A stretch of DNA of 34,222 bases, from positions 1 to 34,222 of the forward strand of contig JAGBFG010000032.1 of the NCBI GenBank assembly GCA_017936565.1, read 5' to 3'. The notes below the pieces were generated by a model, which worked only from the letters and a program-made list of their open reading frames with translations, ran no database searches and had not been told where the DNA came from. Position numbers and translations under genes: made by a program. Below are positions 8,426 to 15,054 of the stretch, one piece after another. The stretch is from Clostridia bacterium (GTDB taxonomy: Bacteria > Bacillota > Clostridia > Oscillospirales > CAG-272). Position 1 is the stretch's first letter, and every line of letters begins with the position of its first letter.

Positions 8426-9289
8426 TTACTTATTGTTGCTCTTTGCAATCATAATAGCGGGCTGCTTATCCAGAATAACAGCATTGATTTTGCCGTTAGC
8501 CAAATCACGTACTGCCAAAGCGCCTGTGGTGTAGCCGTCGGTGGTCAGGTTGGTGAAGCCATCGTAGCCGAAGTCGGCGTTACCTGCGGAGTACATATAG
8601 CCCGTGGTGCCGTTCTGCGCGCCAACCTTAAAGGTCTTGTCTTGCGCTTGGAGCTTTGCGACGATATCGTCAGCAGATTTGCAATCGGCAAAAACAGTGT
8701 CGTCCTCGCGAACGATAAGCACCTGAGCAGACTCGTAATAGGGAGTGGTGAAGTCAATCTTCTTCAAGCGCTCCTCATTTACAGTCATACCTGCCATACC
8801 GATGTCGGCAAGGCCTGCGTCAACAGACTCGATAACGGAGTCAAACTCCATATCGTAGATGTAAAGAGTTTTACCGAGCTTTTCTGCCAAAAGGGAAGCA
8901 ATCTTCATATCAACGCCTGTCAGCTTGTTGCCCTCGTAGTACTCAAAGGGAGGGAAATAAGCGTTGGTTGCTACAACGAGATAATTGTCCTTTTCAGCAC
9001 CCGTAGGAGCGGTGGAGATGGGGTTCTCGTACACAAAGGTAGCGGTGCCGTCAAAGAAGGAGTTGATGATGGTGGCAAGCTCGCCGCTTTCCTTCAAGTC
9101 AGCCAAAAGCTCGTTGGCGGCTTCTTTCAGGGCGGTGTTTTCCTTGTCAATGGCAAAGGCATATTCCTCGGCGGTCAATTCATACGCCTCGAAAACCTTT
9201 ACGTTTGCCTTCGCGCCGCAAGCGGAGAAGACGACAAGAGAAGCTGCAAGCATCACAATGGATAAAGTAAGTGCTAAAATCTTTTTCAT
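8426..9289 (-). CDS. Amino-acid ABC substrate-binding lipoprotein with apparently permuted domain order
   Basis: A 287-residue periplasmic-type binding protein of the SBP_bac_3 family, anchored outside the membrane. The ATG at 9287-9289 has a GGAGG site eight bases upstream; a lipoprotein signal ends at Cys24 ('FSAC'). Residues 103-200 ('LVVATNAYFPPFEYYEG', 'DIGMAGMTVNEERLKKIDFT') are the normal beginning of such a protein. However, the helical tail that normally ends the family ('EEYAFAIDKENTALKEAANE', about 35-82) is at the N-terminus, and the protein stops soon after 'AVILDKQPAIMIAKS', where the tail would follow. This is best explained by a circular permutation. It is first in the operon, before permease and ATPase. 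Confidence 0.88.
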   Translation of the reverse strand: MKKILALTLSIVMLAASLVVFSACGAKANVKVFEAYELTAEEYAFAIDKENTALKEAANELLADLKESGELATIINSFFDGTATFVYENPISTAPTGAEKDNYLVVATNAYFPPFEYYEGNKLTGVDMKIASLLAEKLGKTLYIYDMEFDSVIESVDAGLADIGMAGMTVNEERLKKIDFTTPYYESAQVLIVREDDTVFADCKSADDIVAKLQAQDKTFKVGAQNGTTGYMYSAGNADFGYDGFTNLTTDGYTTGALAVRDLANGKINAVILDKQPAIMIAKSNNK

Positions 9290-9328
9290 TTTGATGTCCT
9301 CCAAAATAGTTTTTTATAAAGATACATC

Positions 9329-9357
9329 ATTATACCGCATAAAAAAACAAATGTCAA
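9329..9357 (-). promoter_or_regulatory. Promoter of the amino-acid ABC operon
   Basis: On the minus strand, consensus TTGACA (9352-9357) and TATAAT (9329-9334) are 17 bp apart; this is the best promoter in the window. The spacer contains one copy of the octamer TTTTATGC. Confidence 0.9.
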
Positions 9358-9401
9358 GAGAAAAATGCATTTTTTTCATTTTCAATGAAATATTTTTCTA
9401 T

Positions 9402-9440
9402 TTTTATGCAGAAAATATTGCATAAAATGAATTTTTATGC
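9402..9440. promoter_or_regulatory. Candidate operator: alternating TTTTATGC / GCATAAAA half-sites
   Basis: Three octamers lie upstream of the -35 box: TTTTATGC at 9402-9409, its complement GCATAAAA at 9420-9427 and TTTTATGC at 9433-9440; a further GCATAAAA is in the promoter spacer at 9337-9344. The core resembles arginine-repressor boxes (TGNATWWWWATNCA) with mismatches, so an ArgR/AhrC-type regulator is a possibility, not a demonstrated one. Confidence 0.45.
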
Positions 9441-9459
9441 GTTTTTTGCGGATGAATAC

Positions 9460-10470
9460 TCAATGCAAATCACAACACGCCAAAACAAGCCGATACAGCG
9501 AAAGCTCATAGTCATAGGTGTAGGGATTTTCCTTTTCTCCCCTGACGTAGGCGGCAAAGGAACGGAGCATTTCTCTGAATCTATCATAGGGCGGGGTGTT
9601 CTGATGCTCTCCGCGGTGCCCCCACGCTTCCTCGCGGTAGGTGGTTACCTCGCTACGAAGACCAAAGGGGAACTCGCTTTCAACACCGACCTCCAAGGGC
9701 TTGATTTCCACCGTTTGCTTGGTGCCCGTGACGACAAGCTGGCGTCTGATAAAGCCGCCGTATTCCACGTCGGTGGTTTTCACAAAGGAAGTGCCGTGGG
9801 GGTATTCTAAGACTGCCATACCGTAGTCATATGTATCAATGCCGTTCTTCCCTGTGGGCTTGGAGAGAGGAATGACCTTCTCGGGGGTGCCCTGTATAAG
9901 ACAAACCAAGTCAATCAAATGACAACCGAGGAAGAAGAGCATACCGCCCTTGCCAAACGCGCCAAGCCATTCGCGCCAATCGTCCCCGTGCAGACAGCTC
10001 ATCTGGGCCTCGACGCTGACAATATCGCCAAGCTCCCCATTTCTGACACGGGAAAGCAGATCCTTGACTGCGGGATTGTACCGATACATATAGCCTGTAT
10101 GGAAAACCGTTTTGTTTTTCTTGACAATGGAAATCAATTCCTCAAACTCGGAAAGAGAAAGGCCGCCAGGCTTTTCCATATGGATATGCTTTTTGGCTTT
10201 GGCGGCGGCTATGGCGTATTTGGTCAGATAGATCTCCTCTGTTTCAATGCAAACCGCCTCAATAGACTCGTCAGCCAAAATTTCCTCTACCGTCATTTCG
10301 GGAACGTTCTCGAAAATCTTTTCGCAATCCTTGAATTTTTCCTTTTCGTTTTCGGGCAGAGCATATCCCACAAACTCAAACACATCGGGGTTTGTGAGAA
10401 TAGTTTTGGCAACAGCCGCGCCGTGACTGCATATGCTGGTGCCTATCTGTGCCACTCTGATTTTTCTCAT
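9460..10470 (-). CDS. Gfo/Idh/MocA-family NAD(P)-dependent oxidoreductase
   Basis: A 336-residue oxidoreductase of the sugar/inositol dehydrogenase type. The N-terminal Rossmann strand is 'KIRVAQIGTS', and the family motif 'HMEKPGGLS' (EKP at 99-101) marks the cofactor/substrate pocket. The C-terminal half is the usual beta-sheet substrate domain. I start at the ATG 10468-10470, four bases after the stop of the preceding gene; its AGGAAGG site is formed by the last codons of that gene. The longer frame upstream simply overlaps the neighbour. Together with the preceding dehydrogenase it probably oxidises or epimerises a sugar or polyol derivative. Substrate unknown. Confidence 0.9.
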   Translation of the reverse strand: MRKIRVAQIGTSICSHGAAVAKTILTNPDVFEFVGYALPENEKEKFKDCEKIFENVPEMTVEEILADESIEAVCIETEEIYLTKYAIAAAKAKKHIHMEKPGGLSLSEFEELISIVKKNKTVFHTGYMYRYNPAVKDLLSRVRNGELGDIVSVEAQMSCLHGDDWREWLGAFGKGGMLFFLGCHLIDLVCLIQGTPEKVIPLSKPTGKNGIDTYDYGMAVLEYPHGTSFVKTTDVEYGGFIRRQLVVTGTKQTVEIKPLEVGVESEFPFGLRSEVTTYREEAWGHRGEHQNTPPYDRFREMLRSFAAYVRGEKENPYTYDYELSLYRLVLACCDLH

Positions 10471-10474
10471 CGCT

Positions 10475-11503
10475 TCAATTTCCTTCCTCGCATAAGCTCC
10501 AATCAAACTGCACCATGGGGAATGCCTTTTCATTGGCTAAACGGGTATACACCTCGGGGGCTTCTTTGGGGGAGTGGGTTTCCTCTATCAGCTGCGCGAA
10601 GGAAAGACGCCCGCTCTTAACCAAGCGGTAAATGGCTTGCATATCCGCCCTCTCCGTCCACCATCCGTTCGAGGAGTCCACCTGCGGTCTTGCCATGGTG
10701 TGCGCGCCGACAAGGGTGATGCCGGGGGCGTGCACCTTTTTGTAATAGTCGATATTGAAATCGGAGGTGCGGGTGCAGCCAAGAAGCGCCACTCTGCCGA
10801 AATACTGCATACAGTCAAGCACCATATCAAGCGCTCTGCAATTTCCCGTCACCTCAATGGCGACGTTGATACCGCCGTAGCTTGCGCGGCGCACGTTTGC
10901 CTCAAAGTCCTCAGCGAAGGGGTCAAAGGCATAGTCCGCGCCGATTTTCAGCGCCAGCTCTCTTTTTTCGGGAATGGGGTCAACCGCTACGATAACGGAA
11001 GCGCCTGCCGCGCGCAAAAGCTGAATGGCGGTAAGTCCTAAAACGCCAAGTCCCATAACCAGAGCCGTTTCGCCCATTTCCAAGCGGGTTTTACGGATTG
11101 CCGCCAAGGGGAAGGACGCAATGGGCCAGATGGCTGCCTCGGAAAGAGAGATGCTCTCATCAATCACTGTCAGATTTTTTTCGGGAACGATATTGTAGTT
11201 GGTGTGAATGGTCCAAATGGATGCCACACGGTCACCGACCTTCACGCGCGTTACACCCTCACCAACCGCCTCAACAATGCCTGCTGTACTATATCCAAGG
11301 CAACGAGGATAGGTAGCAATTCCGTCCTCGTGACGATTGGGAGATACCGTTTCCTTGCCGATGAGGTTTGCCCGCTCGGTGCCGCTGCTGACGGTGGAAT
11401 ACAAGGTTTTAACCAAAACCATTCCTGCCTGCAATTCTCCTATTTGCTCGGTTTGAAGCTCAGCCTTTAAGGGCGCGGTGAACACGATTTTCTTTCTTTC
11501 CAT
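10475..11503 (-). CDS. Medium-chain dehydrogenase/reductase (zinc-ADH-like, lacking the catalytic-zinc Cys)
   Basis: A 342-residue MDR-superfamily protein with a GroES-like N-terminal domain and a Rossmann domain ('GLGVLG' at 151-156). The position that normally carries the catalytic-zinc Cys ('CGTD') reads 'SSGTER' (about 39-44), and no structural-zinc Cys cluster is seen, so a classical zinc alcohol dehydrogenase mechanism is unlikely. The 'SSGTER' signature resembles the MDR half of so-called bi-domain oxidoreductases, whose second half is a Gfo/Idh domain like the next gene. The ATG at 11501-11503 has a GAAAGGGA site. It is divergent from an AraC regulator that may control it. Confidence 0.88.
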   Translation of the reverse strand: MERKKIVFTAPLKAELQTEQIGELQAGMVLVKTLYSTVSSGTERANLIGKETVSPNRHEDGIATYPRCLGYSTAGIVEAVGEGVTRVKVGDRVASIWTIHTNYNIVPEKNLTVIDESISLSEAAIWPIASFPLAAIRKTRLEMGETALVMGLGVLGLTAIQLLRAAGASVIVAVDPIPEKRELALKIGADYAFDPFAEDFEANVRRASYGGINVAIEVTGNCRALDMVLDCMQYFGRVALLGCTRTSDFNIDYYKKVHAPGITLVGAHTMARPQVDSSNGWWTERADMQAIYRLVKSGRLSFAQLIEETHSPKEAPEVYTRLANEKAFPMVQFDWSLCEEGN

Positions 11504-11555
11504 TTTTATATCCCTTTCTTTTTTTGTTTTTGGGGTAAAATTTCTCGCCATTTTC

Positions 11556-11584
11556 ATTTTACTATCTTGACAGTTAAAAGTAAA
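11556..11584 (-). promoter_or_regulatory. Candidate promoter of the MDR/Gfo-Idh operon
   Basis: On the minus strand, TTTACT (11579-11584) and TAAAAT (11556-11561) are 17 bp apart. It overlaps the divergent AraC promoter, so the two would compete or be co-regulated. Confidence 0.5.
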
Positions 11585-11595
11585 TATGATATTCT
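11567..11595 (+). promoter_or_regulatory. Promoter of the AraC-family gene at 11660
   Basis: TTGACA (11567-11572) and TATTCT (11590-11595) are 17 bp apart, about 65 bases before the start codon. Confidence 0.7.
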
Positions 11596-11659
11596 ATGTG
11601 AAAAGAGGTAATTTTCTCTTATTTTTGTTCTGTTATATCGGTGAAAGGGAGAATTTTCT

Positions 11660-12409
11660 ATGACTGATGCCATTTTTTCAAACGGTTTTGCATTCGCGAA
11701 ATACAAAAGAGGAAAATACAGCTATACCGACAACAGGGGCGGTACAGACGCGCATTTTTTTGCTTATATGGTGCAAGGAAGCTGTCGTATTATCACCGAA
11801 AAAGAGGACGTATATATCAAGGCAGGTGATTTTTTCTACATTCCCAAGGACTGCGCCTATCAATCTGTTTGGGAAGATGAGCGAGAGGTTGTTTTTTACT
11901 CTCTGCGTTTCCTTTGCCTACCTGTTTTTAACCGTCAAAGCTACCCTTGCCAAGCCATTCCTTTTGATGAGGAAGCCTATTCCTCTTTACAAAAAATCAA
12001 TTTCTCTTCTCGCCTATGCGCCAAGGATATCGGGTATTTTTACACCCTTGCGGCAAGGCTTTTGCTTTTTATGCGTGCCATTCCGAAAAGCAAGGGCGAA
12101 GAGATTATGGACATAGTTACCCTACTGCTTCACGAAGACCCGCACGCATCCCCCGCCTTGCTGGCGGAGAAATGCCACATTTGCGAGTCGTCTTTGTACC
12201 GCATTTTCGCGCAAAACAACCGCTCGCTTCTTGGGGTCCGTCAGAATGTGATATTGGAAAAGGCAAAAACCCTGCTGATTACAACCGATAAATCCATTGA
12301 AGACATCAGCGCTTCTCTTGGCTTCAGCTCCTCTTCCTATTTTCGCAAGCTCTTTAAGAAAAAGTTTTCTCTCACGCCAAGAGCTTTGAGAAAGAGCCAA
12401 GGCATTTAG
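11660..12409 (+). CDS. AraC-family transcriptional regulator
   Basis: A 249-residue regulator. The N-terminal part (about 1-130) is a cupin-like sensor ('YIKAGDFFYIPKDCAYQSVW'). The C-terminal part (about 155-245) contains two helix-turn-helix units, ending in the AraC signature-like 'IEDISASLGFSSSSYFRKLFKKKFSLTP'-type region. An AAAGGGAG site precedes the ATG. It is transcribed away from the MDR/Gfo-Idh operon across a shared 156-bp region with overlapping promoters, the standard layout for a local activator responding to the pathway's sugar-like ligand. The effector is unknown. Confidence 0.9.
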   Translation: MTDAIFSNGFAFAKYKRGKYSYTDNRGGTDAHFFAYMVQGSCRIITEKEDVYIKAGDFFYIPKDCAYQSVWEDEREVVFYSLRFLCLPVFNRQSYPCQAIPFDEEAYSSLQKINFSSRLCAKDIGYFYTLAARLLLFMRAIPKSKGEEIMDIVTLLLHEDPHASPALLAEKCHICESSLYRIFAQNNRSLLGVRQNVILEKAKTLLITTDKSIEDISASLGFSSSSYFRKLFKKKFSLTPRALRKSQGI

Positions 12410-12441
12410 CGTGTTACCCTTAACGGAGAAAACGCAGCCAA

Positions 12442-12500
12442 ATCCGTCTTCAACGGATGAAATCCATCTTTTGTTGATGAAATCCTGCTTCGCAGGAAAT
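12442..12500. repeat. Tandem mini-hairpins linked by GATGAAATCC
   Basis: Three small hairpins follow each other: ATCCG-tcttcaa-CGGAT (12442-12458), ATC-ttttgtt-GAT, and TCCTGC-ttc-GCAGGA (12483-12497). They are linked by direct copies of GATGAAATCC. The design, short stems with an ATGAA-type linker, resembles the array at 564-725 although the sequences differ. Confidence 0.65.
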
Positions 12501-12504
12501 AGAA

Positions 12505-12535
12505 AAAGCGCAAGGCGATAAATGCCTTGCGCTTT
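12505..12535. terminator. Terminator between the AraC and lipoprotein genes
   Basis: A perfect 12-bp stem AAAGCGCAAGGC/GCCTTGCGCTTT with a 7-nt loop. A run of five T follows on the minus strand, so it mainly ends the lipoprotein gene; it may also stop the AraC transcript. Confidence 0.85.
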
Positions 12536-12564
12536 CGCGTTAAAAAGACCAACTGTCTTTTATA

Positions 12565-14019
12565 TTATTTTTCAAGACCGAAGCTAAGCTCCGTGCCAAC
12601 GGTATCCACGGGAACGTTTTGCAGGTTGATAGCGCCATCGGCCACCATACCAATCAAAGTGCCTTCGTCGTGAGTCAGCTGCAGCTGAACGCCCATCGTG
12701 ACGGCAATGGTAAAGGTGCCGCTAAGAGAGGTGGAGTCCTCGCCGTCCTTTTTCACGGTCAAGGTATAGCTACCGTCTGCCAAGAGATTCAAGGTGACTT
12801 CATAGAGGGGATCGGTTTCCTCTTTGCTTTCTGCGTTAGAGGCGGTAAAGGTGCCCTGCATAGAGTCGTGATAGAAGGTCAATGCGGTGGGCATACCGCC
12901 TGTGGGCATAGAAGCGGTCAATACGTAGTTTGCCAAAGCTCCTGTAACGGGAGTGGGATTGGTAACCTCTTCGTAATCGGTTTCACCCATCACGTGAGTG
13001 GGAGTCAAGGTGATAGCGCCATCTACAACCGCGAAGGTACCCTTTTCGGCATACGCGCTGTTAGCCATAGCGGAAGCAATCGTGCAGGAATAGGTGTATC
13101 TGCCGACCTTATCCAGGGTCAAGGTTGCGGTGACGGTCATACCGCCCATAGCCATAGTAACCTTCTTGGCGGAATATTCACCTGCGTAAGCAGAGGTCAC
13201 GGCGAAATCCAAGGTTGTTTCCGTTCTGGAAGAAGCCATAGCGGAGCCCTTCACAGCAACGGTAATCTGACCGTCTGCCAAGGAGCCTACCACGGGAGTC
13301 TTGTCAGAAGCGTCCAAATACTCGCCTGCCATATTGGTCTGCTTGTCGGGCGTCATCGTGAAGACACCGTTCTCCAAGGAGAAGGTACCAATCTCGATGA
13401 AGGAATAGGGGGTCCCGCCCATAGTGAAGGTGGAGAGGAACTCGTAGCCGTTGCCTGCTTTCAGGACAAGAGAGTAATTGTAAGTAACAGCAGAGCCCAT
13501 AGCCGTTTTGGTGTAGCTGCCGACATACTCGCCGCAAACAGCCTCGTTTTTCAAGGTCAAGGCCTTCACGGGATTATTTTCGTCATCGCTGGCAATGGTA
13601 GCCGAGCCAATGGGAACGTTGGTGGAGAACACCAAATTTCCGTTTGCAACAGTGAAGGTTGCCATTTTGGGATTTTCGTTGGTGGAGTCGCTATACACGA
13701 AAACGAAGGTGCCGTTGTTTTCGGTCACTTGTCCGTTGCCCTTGTCAACGCTGAAATCGCGCTTGGTAGAAATCTGGAATTTCTCATCAGCGGTAAGACG
13801 AATATACCAGGTTAAGGGCATACCGTAATCGGCGCCGTTCAAGGCATAGTCGCCTGCCAAGGCAACCACAGCGGGATTGGCAGAGGTGGTACCGCCACCC
13901 GTTTCGCCGCCGGTTTCGCCGCCGCCCGTTTGATTACCGCCGCCGTTACAGCCAACGAGCAGCACGGAGCAAAGCATCACGAAGCACAAAAGAAGAGATA
14001 ACAGTTTCAAAAGTTTCAT
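12565..14019 (-). CDS. Lipoprotein with about four internal repeats
   Basis: A 484-residue surface lipoprotein. The ATG at 14017-14019 has a GGAGG site eight bases upstream; the signal peptide ends at Cys24 ('LVGC'), followed by a Gly/Thr-rich flexible linker (about 25-50). The rest contains about four divergent units of 90-115 residues, each beginning 'AGDY', 'CGEY', 'AGEY' or 'QGTF' and continuing with a 'LxLxxxGxYxxx' strand and a 'GTFxxxxGxxxxTP' strand. This suggests beta-rich lipocalin-like or adhesin-like modules, with few Cys and no recognisable catalytic motif. I do not recognise a function; an outer-surface binding role is an inference from the architecture. Monocistronic, with a strong promoter and terminator. 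Confidence 0.85.
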   Translation of the reverse strand: MKLLKLLSLLLCFVMLCSVLLVGCNGGGNQTGGGETGGETGGGTTSANPAVVALAGDYALNGADYGMPLTWYIRLTADEKFQISTKRDFSVDKGNGQVTENNGTFVFVYSDSTNENPKMATFTVANGNLVFSTNVPIGSATIASDDENNPVKALTLKNEAVCGEYVGSYTKTAMGSAVTYNYSLVLKAGNGYEFLSTFTMGGTPYSFIEIGTFSLENGVFTMTPDKQTNMAGEYLDASDKTPVVGSLADGQITVAVKGSAMASSRTETTLDFAVTSAYAGEYSAKKVTMAMGGMTVTATLTLDKVGRYTYSCTIASAMANSAYAEKGTFAVVDGAITLTPTHVMGETDYEEVTNPTPVTGALANYVLTASMPTGGMPTALTFYHDSMQGTFTASNAESKEETDPLYEVTLNLLADGSYTLTVKKDGEDSTSLSGTFTIAVTMGVQLQLTHDEGTLIGMVADGAINLQNVPVDTVGTELSFGLEK

Positions 14020-14074
14020 TGTTTTTCCTCCAAGGTCATATTTTTGGTATTTGGTATATTTTTTCTTATTTAAT

Positions 14075-14103
14075 AGTATAACGCTTTTTTTCGCGCTTGT
14101 CAA
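14075..14103 (-). promoter_or_regulatory. Promoter of the repeat lipoprotein
   Basis: On the minus strand, TTGACA (14098-14103) and TATACT (14075-14080) are 17 bp apart. Confidence 0.85.
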
Positions 14104-14171
14104 TGCTTTTTTTCTTAATTCGTCCGTAAAAGACATATTTTTCCTTTTTTCGTTTTATTCAATAAAATAGG

Positions 14172-14200
14172 TTGACTTTCGCATAGTGATGTGGTATAAT
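14172..14200 (+). promoter_or_regulatory. Promoter of the gene at 14288 and possibly of the peptide ABC operon
   Basis: TTGACT (14172-14177) and TATAAT (14195-14200) are 17 bp apart, with an extended -10 TG. No other convincing promoter was found before the binding-protein gene at 15055. Confidence 0.82.
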
Positions 14201-14287
14201 GCAATTATGCAAGAGATGGCACTTCTTTCCTTTCCATAAGAACAGAAAAGGATGTCACGGCAAAAAACTTGTTTTCAAGGAGATAAA

Positions 14288-14944
14288 ATGATGAGATCCG
14301 CAGAACTTTTCTTTAACTGGGCATTCAGAACCAGAGCGCAGACCGTTCAAAACCTTTACGACGGGAAGGAAATGAGCAAGGAAAAGGTTTTCCTTAGCTT
14401 TTGCTCGCACGACCCTGCTCTTGTTTCCTACGGCCCCGCCGGCTTGAACGCCAGCATTAAGGGTATTGGCTTTATGCCCAAGCCCGAGTACTTAGAGGAG
14501 ACCTTAGAGGCATATATCAACCACATCAAGACATATGACCCCGAGGACAAGACCTATTCTATGAGAGGTCTGGCTGTTTTGCTGAAATATATGTACAGCC
14601 CCGAGGCGCAGAGCCGCGTTGACTTTACCTGCATTGGAAGCCTTGAAATGGCAAAGGACCACAGCTACATCAACTACAAGGCAAATCCCCAGGCAACCGT
14701 GCTGTTCTATCAGCCCCCTATGATTTCCTATGAGCTTCGCGGTCAGATGGAAATTCACGACGAAAACGATTCGGGCAAGCGCGAAATTTATCAGCAATTC
14801 ATCAATGCGCAGCACGACGTTTACCATGCGCCCAATATGGAGCGCTGGCTCACCCGCCCTGCCTACGTCTTCCGCATTGAAGAGGTTTATGACAACAGCG
14901 CGACAAGAGAAGGCTTCGGCGCTAAAATGCAATTCCCGATTTAA
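14288..14944 (+). CDS. Conserved-looking protein of unknown function, possibly FMN-binding split-barrel fold
   Basis: A 218-residue soluble protein with no signal peptide or membrane segment. An AAGGAG site precedes two adjacent ATGs (14288 and 14291); either may be used. The middle and C-terminal part ('NYKANPQATVLFYQPP', 'YELRGQMEIHDEND', 'RPAYVFRIEEVYD') loosely resembles the pyridoxamine 5'-phosphate oxidase-like flavin-binding barrel, where a 'NP-VtV' strand and a 'G-aei' strand are common. This is a weak similarity and the N-terminal 100 residues are not typical. It precedes the peptide ABC operon by 110 bases on the same strand and may be co-transcribed with it. Function not recognised. 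Confidence 0.8.
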   Translation: MMRSAELFFNWAFRTRAQTVQNLYDGKEMSKEKVFLSFCSHDPALVSYGPAGLNASIKGIGFMPKPEYLEETLEAYINHIKTYDPEDKTYSMRGLAVLLKYMYSPEAQSRVDFTCIGSLEMAKDHSYINYKANPQATVLFYQPPMISYELRGQMEIHDENDSGKREIYQQFINAQHDVYHAPNMERWLTRPAYVFRIEEVYDNSATREGFGAKMQFPI

Positions 14945-14970
14945 TGAAGGCAGCATAATCTTTTGCCCTA

Positions 14971-15002
14971 AGCGCAATGGTATCAAAACGGTATCATTGC
15001 GC
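14971..15002 (+). terminator. Weak terminator or attenuator hairpin before the peptide ABC operon
   Basis: A 9-bp stem AGCGCAATG/CATTGCGCT with a 14-nt loop is followed only by TTTAT. It could let a part of transcription continue into the next gene. Confidence 0.4.
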
Positions 15003-15054
15003 TTTATGGGTTGCCGCAAGGCACAAGATTTCCAAAGAAGGACAGGTTTTCACT

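Noticed and set aside
12619-13815. 398-codon open frame on the plus strand
   Set aside because: It is antisense to the repeat lipoprotein, has no ribosome binding site or family resemblance, and is open because of the codon pattern of the real gene.
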